DNA of 64,000 bases from Lindgomyces ingoldianus (lineage: Eukaryota > Ascomycota > Dothideomycetes > Pleosporales > Lindgomycetaceae), in the NCBI RefSeq assembly GCF_010093535.1, contig NW_022985167.1, positions 601,335 through 665,334 on the forward strand. Reading direction: 5' to 3'. This document shows positions 12,671 through 23,055 of this stretch, in pieces. The translations under genes and the position numbers were made by a program. Within the stretch, counting starts at the first letter, position 1, and each line of letters opens with the position of its first letter. The notes under the pieces were generated by a model. The model was not told where the DNA came from, ran no database searches, and was given only the letters and a program-made list of their open reading frames with translations.

Positions 12671-15600
12671 CCTTAATTAACTTACTAATAGATAAAAATA
12701 TTATTAACCTAGATTAATTTATAGTATTCCTGTAAGCAACTTATAGAGACTTAAATAAAAAGTTAATAGCCTTAAGTTGCCTAAACACTTTATAATAAGA
12801 AAAAAAAAGCTTTACTTTACACTTTACTAAGTTCTGCTAACTTACATCTAATATAGGCCTAAATAAGGTAGGTTTAATTACAGCCTTATATAACTCCTTC
12901 TTAACTAAACTGCAACGCGCTATAGTAGAAGAACCCCTTCTAAACAACCTTAATGCGTATGCAAACTTAATTGCTACCTATAATAATAACATAAGGTTCC
13001 TCCCTATACAAGCCCTAATACGCCTCTAAACTAGCGTAGTTATAAATAAAAACCTTAATGTAATAAAAATTAATTTAAATTATGCTTTAGTTAGTTCTAG
13101 AAAGTGTAAAGATTATAAGAAAAAAAGTTAATGCTTTAAGTGTAGTAAGTATAGTTATATCTTCTAAAACTGCTTTATTTCTTTTTCTTAAGTCTACATA
13201 AGTAGCGCTGCTAGCACTTATTAAAGATCTTTACTATTTTAATTTTATTTTTATAAAAGCTTTAACTTGTATTTAAGCCTTAATTTCTTTTGCTACTTTT
13301 AACGTAGCTACAGCTATAGCAGTAGGAGCCTATAAAAAGGCTTGTTCTAAGGCTAAGTTGCCCCTTAGGACTAATTTAACACTAGATCTTTACTAACTTA
13401 TAGGCTAAGTCCTCTACTAATAACTAAAAGTACTAAGTTAATATTCTTATATGTTTATAATAAAAAACTATATTAGCCCTAATATAGGCTCTTATTAACT
13501 TAAGAGTAAACAGCATAGGTTACATTAATAAAAAACTAGTGCATAAACTAAATCTTTAATTAACACTACTTACCTAAATAATTTACCTAACTAGATTTAA
13601 TAGAAAATAACTTAAAAAAGGTTTTATTTTTTGTACTATAACTATTATAATTACCTACTAACACTATAAGAAGCAGATTAAGCTCTATGTAATAAACATA
13701 AGATGTTATAACCTAATCCTAAGATAACTATAGCTATATTAGCATAAAGTTGCCTTTAATTACTAAGAGTAAGTCTTAAACTCTAACTCTTTTTAATGCT
13801 AAAATATATGCTTACACTTACACCTAAACAACATCTAAGTAGCACTTAATATAAAAGGTCTTTAGACTTACTTTTTAATAACCTAGAGAAGAACTACTTA
13901 AGTAAGGCTAATAAGCTAGGCCTCTTACTAAGATAAGCTATGTAAAATAATTTAATAACTGTAAGGACGGGGCTCCGCACCACTCCGCCAATACAACTAA
14001 AAGGTACGAATAATCAACCAACGTTGATTTTCAGGTGCAGAATAGTATATATACCTGTCGCACGTAAGCGCCATCTCGGCCTTACATTATCCCCCTTCTT
14101 AGCAGACGCATGTCCCAGGCGTCACATGACCTACCCGCAGCTCAGAGGCGCCATGCGCATGTCTCGGTTACCGGCCAGAGGCTGACCACCTGCGGCCCAG
14201 AGGCGCGGGATAAATAACGACACAACGCTTAGTGGCCCACGCCAGCTAAGCTATATACACTAGACCTCCCAGCAGCTACAACGTGGCGCCAGAAGAGGCC
14301 GCCTCACGTTTCAGTCTAAAAACTGGCTAAGCTGTCCGAGGTGTGGGTCAAACGCGCGACCGTCCTCGTTGTTAGTTGATTATTATGTAAGGACGGGGCT
14401 CCGCACCACTCCGCCAATACAACTAAAAGGTACGAATAATCAACCAACGTTGATTTTCAGGTGCAGAATAGTATATATACCTGTCGCACGTAAGCGCCAT
14501 CTTAGCCTTACAATAACTACTTAAACTTAAAGAAAAAAAAGCCTTTATAGAATCTTTACCTACCTAATTTAGACACAAACTAGGACTTAAACAGTAGATA
14601 GACATCTACTACATAGGACCTGCCCTATTTGTAACCCTAGCTTAATAACTAGATTATAAAATCTACGCAGTTATAATTTCTAATATAGACTAAGCTCTAG
14701 CTTTCTAAAAACGCACTAACTTAAGGATAATAGTCCTTTAAGACTACTATAACTTATTATATGTCTTTTTCTAAAATAAGTCTAATAAGCTTTTAATATA
14801 ATGTCTGTATAATTACTAGATAACTTTTAAGCCTAGTAAATAACCTAGTTATAGGCTACTATATAAGATGTTACTAAACAAATTAAAAGTGCTTTAAAAA
14901 TACCTTAATAAGAACTTAAAAAAAGGGTTTATTTAAGCTAGCTTTTTACTAGTAGTGTTACTTATACTATTTATAAAGAAACTTAAAAGTAGGCTCTAAT
15001 TCTGTGTTAACTACTAAGGACTAAATACTGTTACTATTAAAAACTAATACTTAATTTCTTTTTTATAGGAAACCCTAAGCTAACTAAGTAAAGTAAAGTA
15101 TTTTATAAAGTTAGATATTATTACTACCTTTAATAAGCTAAAGATAGCAAAGGGTAATAAGTAGCTAATAGTGTTTTAGACCTAATATAGACTATTTAAG
15201 TACTTAGTAATGCCCTTTAGCTTAGCTAACACACTTAGTACTTTTTAACATTTTATAAACAACTTGCTCTAACCCTACCTAGACGTGTTCTGCACTATGT
15301 ATATTAATAATATTCTAATCTATAGTAATAGCCTTTTAGAGCATAAATAGTATGTACGCCTAGTGCTAAAAGCTATAGAAGAAGCAGGTTTATAACTTAA
15401 CATAGATAAATGTAAGTTCTACTAATTAAAAGTTACATATTTAGAATATGTAATCTTTATAGATAGCATCTAAATAGACCCTATTAAGGTTTAGACTATG
15501 CTAGATTAGTAATACCTAAAGAACATAAAAAATGTTTAAGCCTTTATAAAATTTACTAACTTCTACTAATAATTTATTAATAACTTTTTATAGTAAGTAA

Positions 15601-17754
15601 GCCTTATAATTATACTTACTAAGAAAAAGATTTAATTTAACTTTAACTTAAATTACTAATAGTTTTTTAACTAGCTAAAGAAAGCCTTTACTAAAGCTTT
15701 AATACTCTACTACTTTAACTTTAAACTACTAATACTTATAGAAGCTAATGCTTTAGACTATATAGTAGCAGAAGTTCTTTTCTAGACTAAGCTAGATAAG
15801 ACTATTAGGCCTATTACATACTTCTTAAAAAGAATAAGTTCTGCAGAAGGTAATTATAAGATTTATAATAAAGAATTACTTACTATAGTACACTACTTTA
15901 AATAATAGTAACTTAAACTAGAAAGTGCAGCGCATCTAATATAGGTCTTATTTAACTATAAGAACTTATAGTACTTTGCAACTATAAAACAACTTAGCTA
16001 CTAATAAGCCTGTTAGTTTAAATACCTATTTTATTTTAATTTTAAGATTACTTATTATCTTAGTTAAAACAGAGGGAAACTAGATGCTTTTATAAGGTAA
16101 TTCTAAAATGTTTTTACTTAAAAAGAAGTGTAAAAGGCTTAACACTAAACTTTACTCTAACTTAAGCTATTTTTAGACCTTAACTTAAATAAAATAAATT
16201 AGATAATTAATTAAATTATTACTAATAAGTATTTAAATAATAAATTTATCTAAAAAACTTTAGACCTACTCTAAAACAGCACTAGTTAGTTAAAAAAAGT
16301 AACACTAGCTAACTATAAAAACTAAAATAGTAAGCTATATTACTATAACTAACTTATAATTCTTAATTTTAATAAACTAAGAATTAAACTACTCTAAATT
16401 ATACACAACTTGCCTGTTAAAAGACACCTAGGCAAAGGAAAGACTCTTAACCTACTACAGAGAGAGTACTACTAGCCCTGCATATTCTATACTGTACGCT
16501 AATACATATTATGTTGCTATACTTGCTGTAAAGTAAAGGCCTTTTAAGAAAGGTATAATAGCCTACTTAAACTACTTCTAATCTTTAAATAAGCTTAGAA
16601 AGATATATTAATTAATTTTATTATAAACTTACTTTTATCTAAAAAGTATATAAATATTATAGTAGTTGTTAATTACTTAACTAAGTATTAACACTTAATA
16701 CTATGTTTCTTTATAACTGCCCTTAATATAGCCTAGTTATTCTACTAATATGTATAAGTTTACTATAGCCTGCCTAACATAATTATATTAGACAGAGGTA
16801 CGCAGTTTGTCTTAGCCTTCTAGAATAAACTCTGTAAACAGCTTTAAATTGTCTTTTATCTATTTACAGCTTTTTACCTAGAGACTAACAGCTAGACTAA
16901 AAATGTAAACACTATAATAAAATAAGTTCTATAAGTGTACACAAACTACTAGTAAAATAACTAGGTAAAATAGTTAGCTATAGCATAGTTTAAAGCTAAT
17001 AATATAACATCTAAATTAACATAAGTATCTTTGTTCTTAGTAAACTATAAATACTACTTTTAAATAGAATTTAAACTACTTTTAAATACCCTTTAACTAA
17101 CTTATTAATCTATATAAGTAATAAATATAAATAGACTTATTAACAAAATCTAAAATATATTTAAATACATTTATAAAAAGCTTATATAGGCTTAAGCTTT
17201 TTAATAAGAGTACATAAACTAATTTTAAACTCTTGCCCCTGCGTATGCAGCTAGTAAGAAGGTCTAGCTAGACACTAGAAATATCTAAATAAACTAATAA
17301 TTAAAGAAACTTAATTAAAAGAACTTTAGCCTTTTTATAGTAGCCTATATAGTTTTATTACATGCTTACTAATTAATCCTACCTAACAGCATAAAGATAC
17401 ACCCTGTGTTCTATGTATTATTGCTGCGCTAAGTAGCCTCTAAATCTAACTATCTACCTAGACAGCTAAACTTACTACTTAAACTTATTATTATAAATAA
17501 TAAACTAGAATATGTTATAAAAGACATTAAATAGATTTAGTTTAATAAAAAAAAACATATTTATAAATACCTTATAAAATAAACTAGATATAATAAACTG
17601 TTATAGGAACCTGTAAAAGCCTTATAAGAGAACTCTGCAGTAACTTAATTCTACACTTAATACCTATCTAAACTAAACCTGTACTCTAATAAAGACAACC
17701 TAATGCTAGAACTACTAATGTAAAGAATTCTTTTTCTAATAAGAGAGGGGGTAC
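12671..17754 (+). pseudogene. Gypsy A1 gag (rest) and pol remnant
   Basis: After the A2 insertion the A1 coding region resumes. A gag zinc knuckle is readable at 13132-13173 as CFKCSKYSYIF-stop-NC, the CX2CX4HX4C form with His changed to Tyr. After the TRIM-like insertion (13960-14512) come reverse transcriptase (FIKK near 14955; catalytic YINN at 15300-15311), RNase H (about 15650-15960) and integrase (DRGTQF at 16791-16808; STAFHPETD-like block near 16865). The order is that of Ty3/gypsy. Every domain is broken by stops. Confidence 0.85.
13960..14512 (+). mobile_element. TRIM-like small LTR element, 553 bp, nearly unmutated
   Basis: Two 127-bp direct repeats (13960-14086 and 14386-14512), starting TGTAAGG and ending CCTTACA, flank a 299-bp interior without an open gene. 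The 5-bp flanks are identical (ATAAC at 13955-13959 and 14513-14517). The two repeats differ at only about two positions, both transitions, while the Gypsy around them is saturated with RIP. It therefore inserted late or escaped RIP through small size. A primer-site-like TGGCGCCAGAAGAGG lies at 14284-14298, not next to the first repeat as expected. Confidence 0.85.
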
Positions 17755-18072
17755 TGTTACAGTATTCTCTCTAGATCTTAGACATAACTATATTAGATGT
17801 GTACTAGAGTATTATTAGTGCATGTCTAACATAAATATAACATAATATAGACATAAACTTAAGCATAAACTGCTTTAACACTAACTAAACTTAAAACAGG
17901 CTTAATTTATACCTAAAGCGCTTAGACTTTTAAGCTAAGTATTTAATTACTAATTTCCTTTTAAACCTTTTTGTTCCTTACACAACGTCTTGTACCTACT
18001 ATAATACCTTACGTAGTAATTAAACTAGACCTCTGTGAAGCTCTATAACCTTACTCGTGCACAATCGTGACA
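17755..18072 (+). repeat. 3' LTR of Gypsy A1 (318 bp)
   Basis: It pairs with 4849-5166. Here the inner (left) end is the mutated one, TGTTACAGTATTCTCTCTAG against TGTCACGGTATCCTCCCCGG. The outer end CGTGACA is intact. All differences inspected are C/T or G/A. Confidence 0.92.
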
Positions 18073-18297
18073 TAGGAGAAGTTAACTGCTAAAAGCAGCG
18101 CAGCGCGCGCACAGCGCTGCAAGCGCTGCAACAAGCCTAGGCATAACTCTTGTACATGCAAGGATATTAAATAATCCTATAGTAGTTTATTTTATATAGT
18201 ATATTTTTGCGTTGTTGAATTAATAGTCTTTAAAGTTAAATTTAGTAGTGGGGCGGAACACTCGCTTGTGTTGAACATTCGCTTGTGGACCATGTTA

Positions 18298-18509
18298 AAC
18301 TATATTAAAACTATTATATATAAAATTTTAGCTTTAAATTCTATATATATTTAAAACTATTTAATATCTATATAATTACTTAGTAATTTATTTTATATAA
18401 TTAAATTTTAGTATATATATAAATTATAAGTTTGTATTACTAGTAAAAATAGTTTTTAAACTAATATAATTATATTTTATAAAAAATATTCTACTACTAA
18501 AGTAGATTT
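18298..18509. other. AT-rich flank of pogo copy A
   Basis: Very AT-rich sequence without a gene or recognised repeat, ending at the assembly gap. Confidence 0.6.
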
Positions 18510-18519
18510 NNNNNNNNNN
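18510..18519. other. Assembly gap (10 N)
   Basis: Ten N characters, probably a placeholder of unknown true size. The sequence right of it starts in the middle of a palindromic element whose left half is absent. Confidence 0.97.
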
Positions 18520-19066
18520 ATAGCATCTAGGATAATAACATGTACAAGTTTAGCAAGATAAAGTTTATAATTAGCTAGATATCTCTTAACTATACTTACG
18601 CTTAAAACTTTACTTTAAGCTCTAAATAACACTTTACAAACATACTAGGCTAGTTTATGCGAACATAGCCTAGATTACGCTTAGCGCGCAAAGAATTAGC
18701 TATATTAGCTATAAATGCTATCTAAGGGGAAATTCCTCGCGCATATAGCTTAAGTATAGTCTTAACAATTACCTACTCCTTTTTATTACCTAGCCTTTGT
18801 AATTTAGCTGTAGAATTAGCTTGTAAAGGTTGTCTAGCGCTGTAGTTATTTATTGTCTTTTATAGGACTCTACACATAGCTATAGCACATTTCTTTAAGA
18901 GTTTTATGTCTTATTTAAAAGCTTAGAGCGTAAGCTGTATCTAACATTCTTTTAGCGCGTTTAAGTAGTGTTGTGGGGAATGCATTAGTGTAGGAAGAGT
19001 GGTTTAGTGGGGTCTTGGCAAAAGTAAGCGACTTAGGTGTGTGAGCAACTCGCCTATGAAGTACGT
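18520..19066 (+). mobile_element. Palindromic pogo derivative, copy 1 (right half only)
   Basis: The 547 bp correspond to the second half of the 1,100-bp palindromic element, from the loop to the right terminal repeat ending AAGTACGT with TA at 19067-19068. The missing 553 bp would form the left arm and part of the loop. Loop orientation is as in the copy at 33526-34625. Confidence 0.85.
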
Positions 19067-19068
19067 TA

Positions 19069-19386
19069 TAATAAGTTTTTTATATAATAATAAGGTTTTA
19101 GTTACGTATATAATTGTATATATTTTAAAAAATATCTAATATTTTAAAGTATTATTATATAGTAAATAGCTTTTATATTAATATAATTCCTACATAAATA
19201 CTTTTACATACATATAATAAAAGTATTAAAAAGTAAATATCTATATTTTATATTATTAATATCTATTTTATTTAAATATAAAGCTTTTTAAGTAAAAAAT
19301 TTATATATTATATATTATAAAATTAAAGCTATTATATAAAAAATTTTCACTATATTTTAGCTTAATATATATATAATTCCTTATAT
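19069..19386. other. AT-rich left border of the gene island
   Basis: About 320 bp of AT-rich, RIP-like sequence. Composition changes abruptly near 19395 to that of normal unique DNA. No gene seen. Confidence 0.6.
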
Positions 19387-19916
19387 TTAAAATTTCATGC
19401 TTATAGCTGTAGTAGTTATGAAAATGAGGGGAGTAGTTGTGTGTGGTGGGGTGTGCGTCAGGTGGGGCCGAGCGTCAGCTGATAAAATACGGTAAATCCT
19501 CGGCAATTCTTTTAGGTATCTCCTTGAGCTGCTGCCCCCAACCCGCTCCAGGATTGCAAATACGAATTGCGAGCACCCTACACCAATTGGAATGAACCTC
19601 ACAGGTTTTGAGGACTCTCTAGTTCTAGCATTGAATTACAAGGCCAGTTATTTGCTATGTACGGATCTGTAGTCTTCTTGAAACACTGAAATAGTGTCTG
19701 GGCGAAAGGCCGCCCACTGCCACTGTTCTCTTGCCGCACTTTGCGTCTTCTGCTTATTCCATCATCAACCACCAGCGCAATTCAGCACTTGCACCCCCTA
19801 CTCGGCCATTCTGTCAGATTGTTCATCGTATCTAGGTACGACTTGCTATTGCTCCCTTTCAATGAATGACTGTCCCTCAAAAAAAAAAACCTCAAATCCC
19901 TAATCGCCGCCACACC
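19387..19916 (+). promoter_or_regulatory. Upstream region of the DUF7704-like gene
   Basis: This is unmutated, balanced-composition DNA lying directly 5' of the only intact gene, so it presumably carries its promoter and 5' leader. A C- and CT-rich stretch occurs before the start codon. I see no clear TATA box. Small open frames on both strands here have no family resemblance. Confidence 0.4.
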
Positions 19917-20369
19917 ATGGCTCCCCGACTGCCACACATCCCCCTCCCTTACCGTATCCTCCTGCTCTGGTTCGAACCCCTCGCCGCTTTGAACGGCGCA
20001 ATTCTCTGCCACTTCAACCCGGTCCTCTTCCTGGATACAATGACCGCAAAAGCTGTCTTCGCTCCCTCGCACCAAGTCATATTCGATCAGCTCTCGGCTA
20101 CGTACACCCTGTTCGCTTTCAACGAGGCTGTCGTACTCCGTATAACTAAAGACTTAAAAGTGTGGAAGGCAATGGTATTCGGAATGTTACTCTGTGATCT
20201 CATACATCTGTATGGAAGCTGGAGTGTGATGGGCCCACAGGTCTTCCTAGATCCGACACTTTGGAGAGCAGGGGATGCATTGAATCTAGCGATGTTGTAC
20301 GTGCCAATAATGATGAGGCTGTCTTTTTTAATGGAGATCGGGTTTAAGAAGGAGGGGAAGATAGAGTGA
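19917..20369 (+). CDS. DUF7704-like small integral membrane protein (150 aa)
   Basis: A single uninterrupted frame encodes 150 residues. I chose the ATG at 19917 because it lies in a good fungal context (CACACCATGGCT) and gives the N-terminus MAPRLPHIPLPYRILLLW, which resembles other members of this family; an in-frame ATG 51 bp upstream would add 17 polar residues. Four hydrophobic segments fit membrane helices: residues about 11-31, 57-75, 82-102 and 120-143. Family-like landmarks are WFEPLAALNGA near the start, LFAFNEAVVLR in helix 2 and LCDLIHLYG in helix 3. The biochemical role of the family is not known to me. The gene is alone: both sides are transposon-derived, and it shows no RIP-type stops. 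It may still be expressed. Confidence 0.85.
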   Translation: MAPRLPHIPLPYRILLLWFEPLAALNGAILCHFNPVLFLDTMTAKAVFAPSHQVIFDQLSATYTLFAFNEAVVLRITKDLKVWKAMVFGMLLCDLIHLYGSWSVMGPQVFLDPTLWRAGDALNLAMLYVPIMMRLSFLMEIGFKKEGKIE

Positions 20370-21122
20370 GAGACTTACCATTCGTCCAGGGCTGAGTCAG
20401 AGCTAAAGGCAAGTCTGGAATTGACGTTCTGCACCTGAAGATCTTGTTTTATTCTAGCCTACATACCTTCGTGGATTTACTAACACCACAATGATAGAGA
20501 CCTACTCGACAAAGCGGGAGAGCGGGGTCTCCTACTCATTTTCATATCTACGCTCGGTGAAAACCCGGCTCTCCACTCCGTATAGGAGTTTGTGGTATTT
20601 ATATTCTCCTGATAGCGGAGACCCATGCTTAGCCTTACACTTCCCATATTATCAGGCAGCCTCTATTCCGCGCCCGTGTCCAATTTTAGAGAACTCTAGG
20701 TCAATCTTGGCATCGCAACGAACATCATAAAAGGCCCTTAAATTATTTAGCCGGGAAGAACAATCACACCAACCAATCGTTGGTTCTCTGTATCTGAGCT
20801 GAAAGCGTGGATCCACCCTGTCATTCGTTTCTATTACAAGTTTCAAAATGGAATGCATTGCGAGCTCGATGGGCTACCTCAAATTCACAGTCGAGCACAT
20901 TGAAATGTGTCAAATGAATCCAAAATTTGCAATGGCTCTATTTAAACACCCCTTAAAAACTTGTTCTAGTTTCTTACATGCTCTCACGAGGGGTGAAATC
21001 GAATCCGGATCACGTGTCACTGAGGTACCTCTTCTGCGTGTAACAATTGAAGAGTAGAAATATCGACATCCAGCGCCGCTAGGCCTTAAAGGCCCCTGAA
21101 CAGCAACTTCCTATTCCCATGC
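20370..21122. other. Intergenic part of the island, no gene supported
   Basis: The sequence is unmutated and of mixed composition. Open frames of 60-80 codons exist on both strands (for example 20491-20730 plus, 20848-21057 plus), but none shows a domain, a codon pattern or a family match I recognise. It probably contains the 3' end of the DUF7704-like transcript. Part of it may belong to the missing 5' end of the esterase gene downstream. Confidence 0.5.
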
Positions 21123-21790
21123 GTGATGGGCCACGCCATTCCACCCCGACTATATATACCTACCGTGGAAAACGCCGGCGATGGACGTAGTAGCGATTGC
21201 CCACTCATCATAATTCGCGGAGAGGGTAGTGCCTTAGAGCGCTTGAAGAAGAGAGCCCAGACGTTCCACACAACTATGTGTCAAACTCGGTTGTGCTTGC
21301 GTCGTTTTGATTACAGCCTCGCCCCGGAACGCCCTTTCCCTGCAGCACCAAATGACTGTTGAGATGCACTCTAATGGGTAAGTGAGACTTCAGGTGCGCT
21401 GCAGTGATTCTCACAACTATTTCTTCTAGGTTGCAACTAATACCCCCTTCTTGGCGCAAACCTAGATTACGGCTTCGTTGTTTCCGGTATTTCAGTAGGT
21501 GCGGACTGGCCATTTCTGCTGCCATTCTCGCTCGCGACAAAGGATTCCCATCGGGCTGTCCGCCTCTCACATGCCTTATTCTCCACCTCTCCGTCCTGAT
21601 ACGCCCCGACCACATTCCTGTTTCCTTTAAGTACTCTATCTCTTCTTGGACGCAGAACACCATGGATCCCATATTCAATCAACCCGTGATGAATCTTCTC
21701 CTCAAGAACTACAAACTTGACTTTTCGTCTAGGCTCTTTAACATTTTCACGGCTAGTTTATACTTAAAGACCTGGAATAAGTCTAAAATA
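21123..21790 (+). pseudogene. Alpha/beta-hydrolase (HSL-type esterase) fragment, broken
   Basis: The plus-strand translation shows hallmarks of the hormone-sensitive-lipase-like esterase family. FDYSLAPERPFPAAPNDC (about 21307-21360) matches the block VDYRLAPEHPFPAA. A GXSXG nucleophile region follows as VSGISVGADW (about 21485-21513). Then come PPLTCLILHLSVLIRPDHIP and SSWTQNTMDPIFNQPVMNLLL, the usual segment between nucleophile and acid residues. Breaks seen: TGA at 21360-21362 and TAA in place of the codon before Trp near 21372-21374, both explicable by C-to-T; a frameshift close to 21505-21515; poor matching of the HGGG oxyanion segment; and loss of the C-terminal part where sequence turns AT-rich near 21790. 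No proper start was found. Confidence 0.75.
21378..21429 (+). other. Intron (52 bp) in the esterase pseudogene
   Basis: The sequence begins GTAAGT and ends TTCTTCTAG and lies exactly where the protein similarity is interrupted, between the PFPAA block and LLGAN. Length and splice signals are those of a filamentous-ascomycete intron, which supports a fungal nuclear origin for the fragment. Confidence 0.75.
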
Positions 21791-21953
21791 AGAAGCACAA
21801 AGTAAAGGCAGTAGTTAAAAAAAAGAACTAAAAAATAAATAAAATACTTTATAAAGTAAATAAAGTACTTTTCTTTAAATAACACTTAAAAGCTTAAAGA
21901 AACTCTTAAAAAAGCGTTCTAAGTTTTAAAAAACTAAAATTAAAAGTTGTGTA
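21791..21953. other. AT-rich right border of the gene island
   Basis: Composition turns AT-rich and RIP-like immediately after the esterase fragment and remains so up to the next palindromic element. No gene seen. Confidence 0.55.
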
Positions 21954-23053
21954 ACATACTTTATAGGCGAGTTGCTCACACACCTGAGTTGCTTACTTTT
22001 GCTAAGACCCTACTAAACCACTCTTCCTACACTAATGCATTCCCTACAACACTACTTAGACGCGCTAAAAGAACATTAGATACAGCTTACGCTTTAAGCT
22101 TTTAAATAAGACATAAAACTCTTAAAGAAATGTGCTATAGCTATATGTAAAGTCCTGTAAAAGATAATAAATAACTACAGCACTAAATAACCTTTATAAG
22201 CTAATTCTACAGCTAAATTATAGAAGCTAGGCAATAAAAAAAAGCAGGTAATTATTAAGACTATACTTAAGCTATATGCGTAAGGAATTTCCCTATAGAT
22301 AGCATTTATAGCTAATATAGCTAATTCTTTACGCGCTAAGCATAATCTAGGCTATATTTGCATAAACTAGCCTAGTACGTTTATAAAGTGTTATTTAGAG
22401 CTTAAAGTAAAGTTTTAAGTGTAAGTATAGTTAAGAGATATCTAGCTAATTATAAACCCTATCTTACTAAAGTTGTATGTGTTATTATTCTAAATGCTAT
22501 ACTTAGCTTTAATATTCTCTACAAGGCTAAACCTGCTCTAAATTACCCTAGAACTCTTACAAAAAGCTCTCTTATAGTTATACTTACGCTTAAACATTAC
22601 TTTAAGCTCTAAATAACACTTTACAAACATACTAGGCTAGTTTATGCAAACATAGCCTAGATTATGCTTAGCGCGCAAAGAATTAGCTATATTAGCTATA
22701 AATGCTATTTAAGGGGAAATTCCTTGCGCATATAGCTTAAGTATAGTCTTAATAATTACCTGCTTTTTTTTATTACTTAGCCTTTATAATTTAGCTGTAG
22801 AATTAGCTTGTAAAGGTTATCTAGTGCTGTAGTTATTTATTATTTTTTATAAGACTTTACACATAGCTATAGCACATTTCTTTAAAAGTTTTATGTCTTA
22901 TTTAAAAGCTTAGAGTGTAAGCTGTATCTAACATTCTTTTAGCGCGTCTAAGTAGTGTTGTGGGGAATGCATTAGTGTAGGAAAGGTAGTTTAGTAGGGT
23001 CTTAGCAAAAGTAAGCAACTTAGGTGTGTGAGCAACTCGCCTATAAAGTACGT
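21954..23053 (-). mobile_element. Palindromic pogo derivative, copy 2 (1,100 bp, intact structure)
   Basis: The element runs from ACATACTTTATAGGCGAG to its inverted counterpart ending AAAGTACGT, with TA at 21952-21953 and 23054-23055. Arms of about 475 bp are inverted copies of each other around a spacer of about 150 bp. The arms encode, in decayed form, the N-terminal helix-turn-helix part of a pogo transposase. The spacer has the same orientation as in copy 4 (29166-30265). It forms the right-hand bracket of the gene island. Confidence 0.88.
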
Positions 23054-23055
23054 TA

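Larger units (their letters stand above)
4849..18072 (+). mobile_element. Ty3/gypsy retrotransposon A1, full length, with nested insertions
   Basis: The element has 318-bp LTRs at both ends, starting TGTCACGG and ending CGTGACA. It is flanked by the 5-bp duplication TAGGA (4844-4848 and 18073-18077). It sits inside pogo copy A. Two insertions interrupt it: Gypsy A2 (5670-12665) and the TRIM-like element (13960-14512). Removing these leaves about 5.7 kb, a normal Gypsy length. A purine tract (AAGAGAGGGGG, 17741-17751) precedes the 3' LTR. All pol frames are destroyed. Confidence 0.93.
3227..18295 (+). mobile_element. pogo/Fot1 DNA transposon copy A, split by a 13.2-kb nested insertion
   Basis: The two ends are inverted repeats starting ACATGGTCCACAAGCG and extend for about 50 bp (3227-3276 and 18246-18295). 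Each is bordered by TA (3225-3226 and 18296-18297), the usual pogo target duplication. The element proper is 3227-4848 plus 18073-18295, about 1.85 kb once the Gypsy insertion is removed. The joint is supported by copy B (52336-54487), which has the same sequence uninterrupted across this point. Both inverted repeats are nearly free of RIP, while the interior is heavily mutated. Confidence 0.92.

Noticed and set aside
19387..20075. Minus-strand frames at 19387-19602 and 19782-20075 and a plus-strand frame at 19694-19903
   Set aside because: They overlap the upstream region or the DUF7704-like gene on the other strand and have no recognisable domain.
20491..21057. Plus-strand frames of 69-79 codons, and a minus-strand one at 20652-20858
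   Set aside because: No domain, no intron logic and no similarity I recognise; kept only as intergenic sequence.
21274..21678. 134-codon open frame on the minus strand
   Set aside because: It is antisense to the esterase pseudogene, whose conserved blocks and intron are clear on the plus strand.
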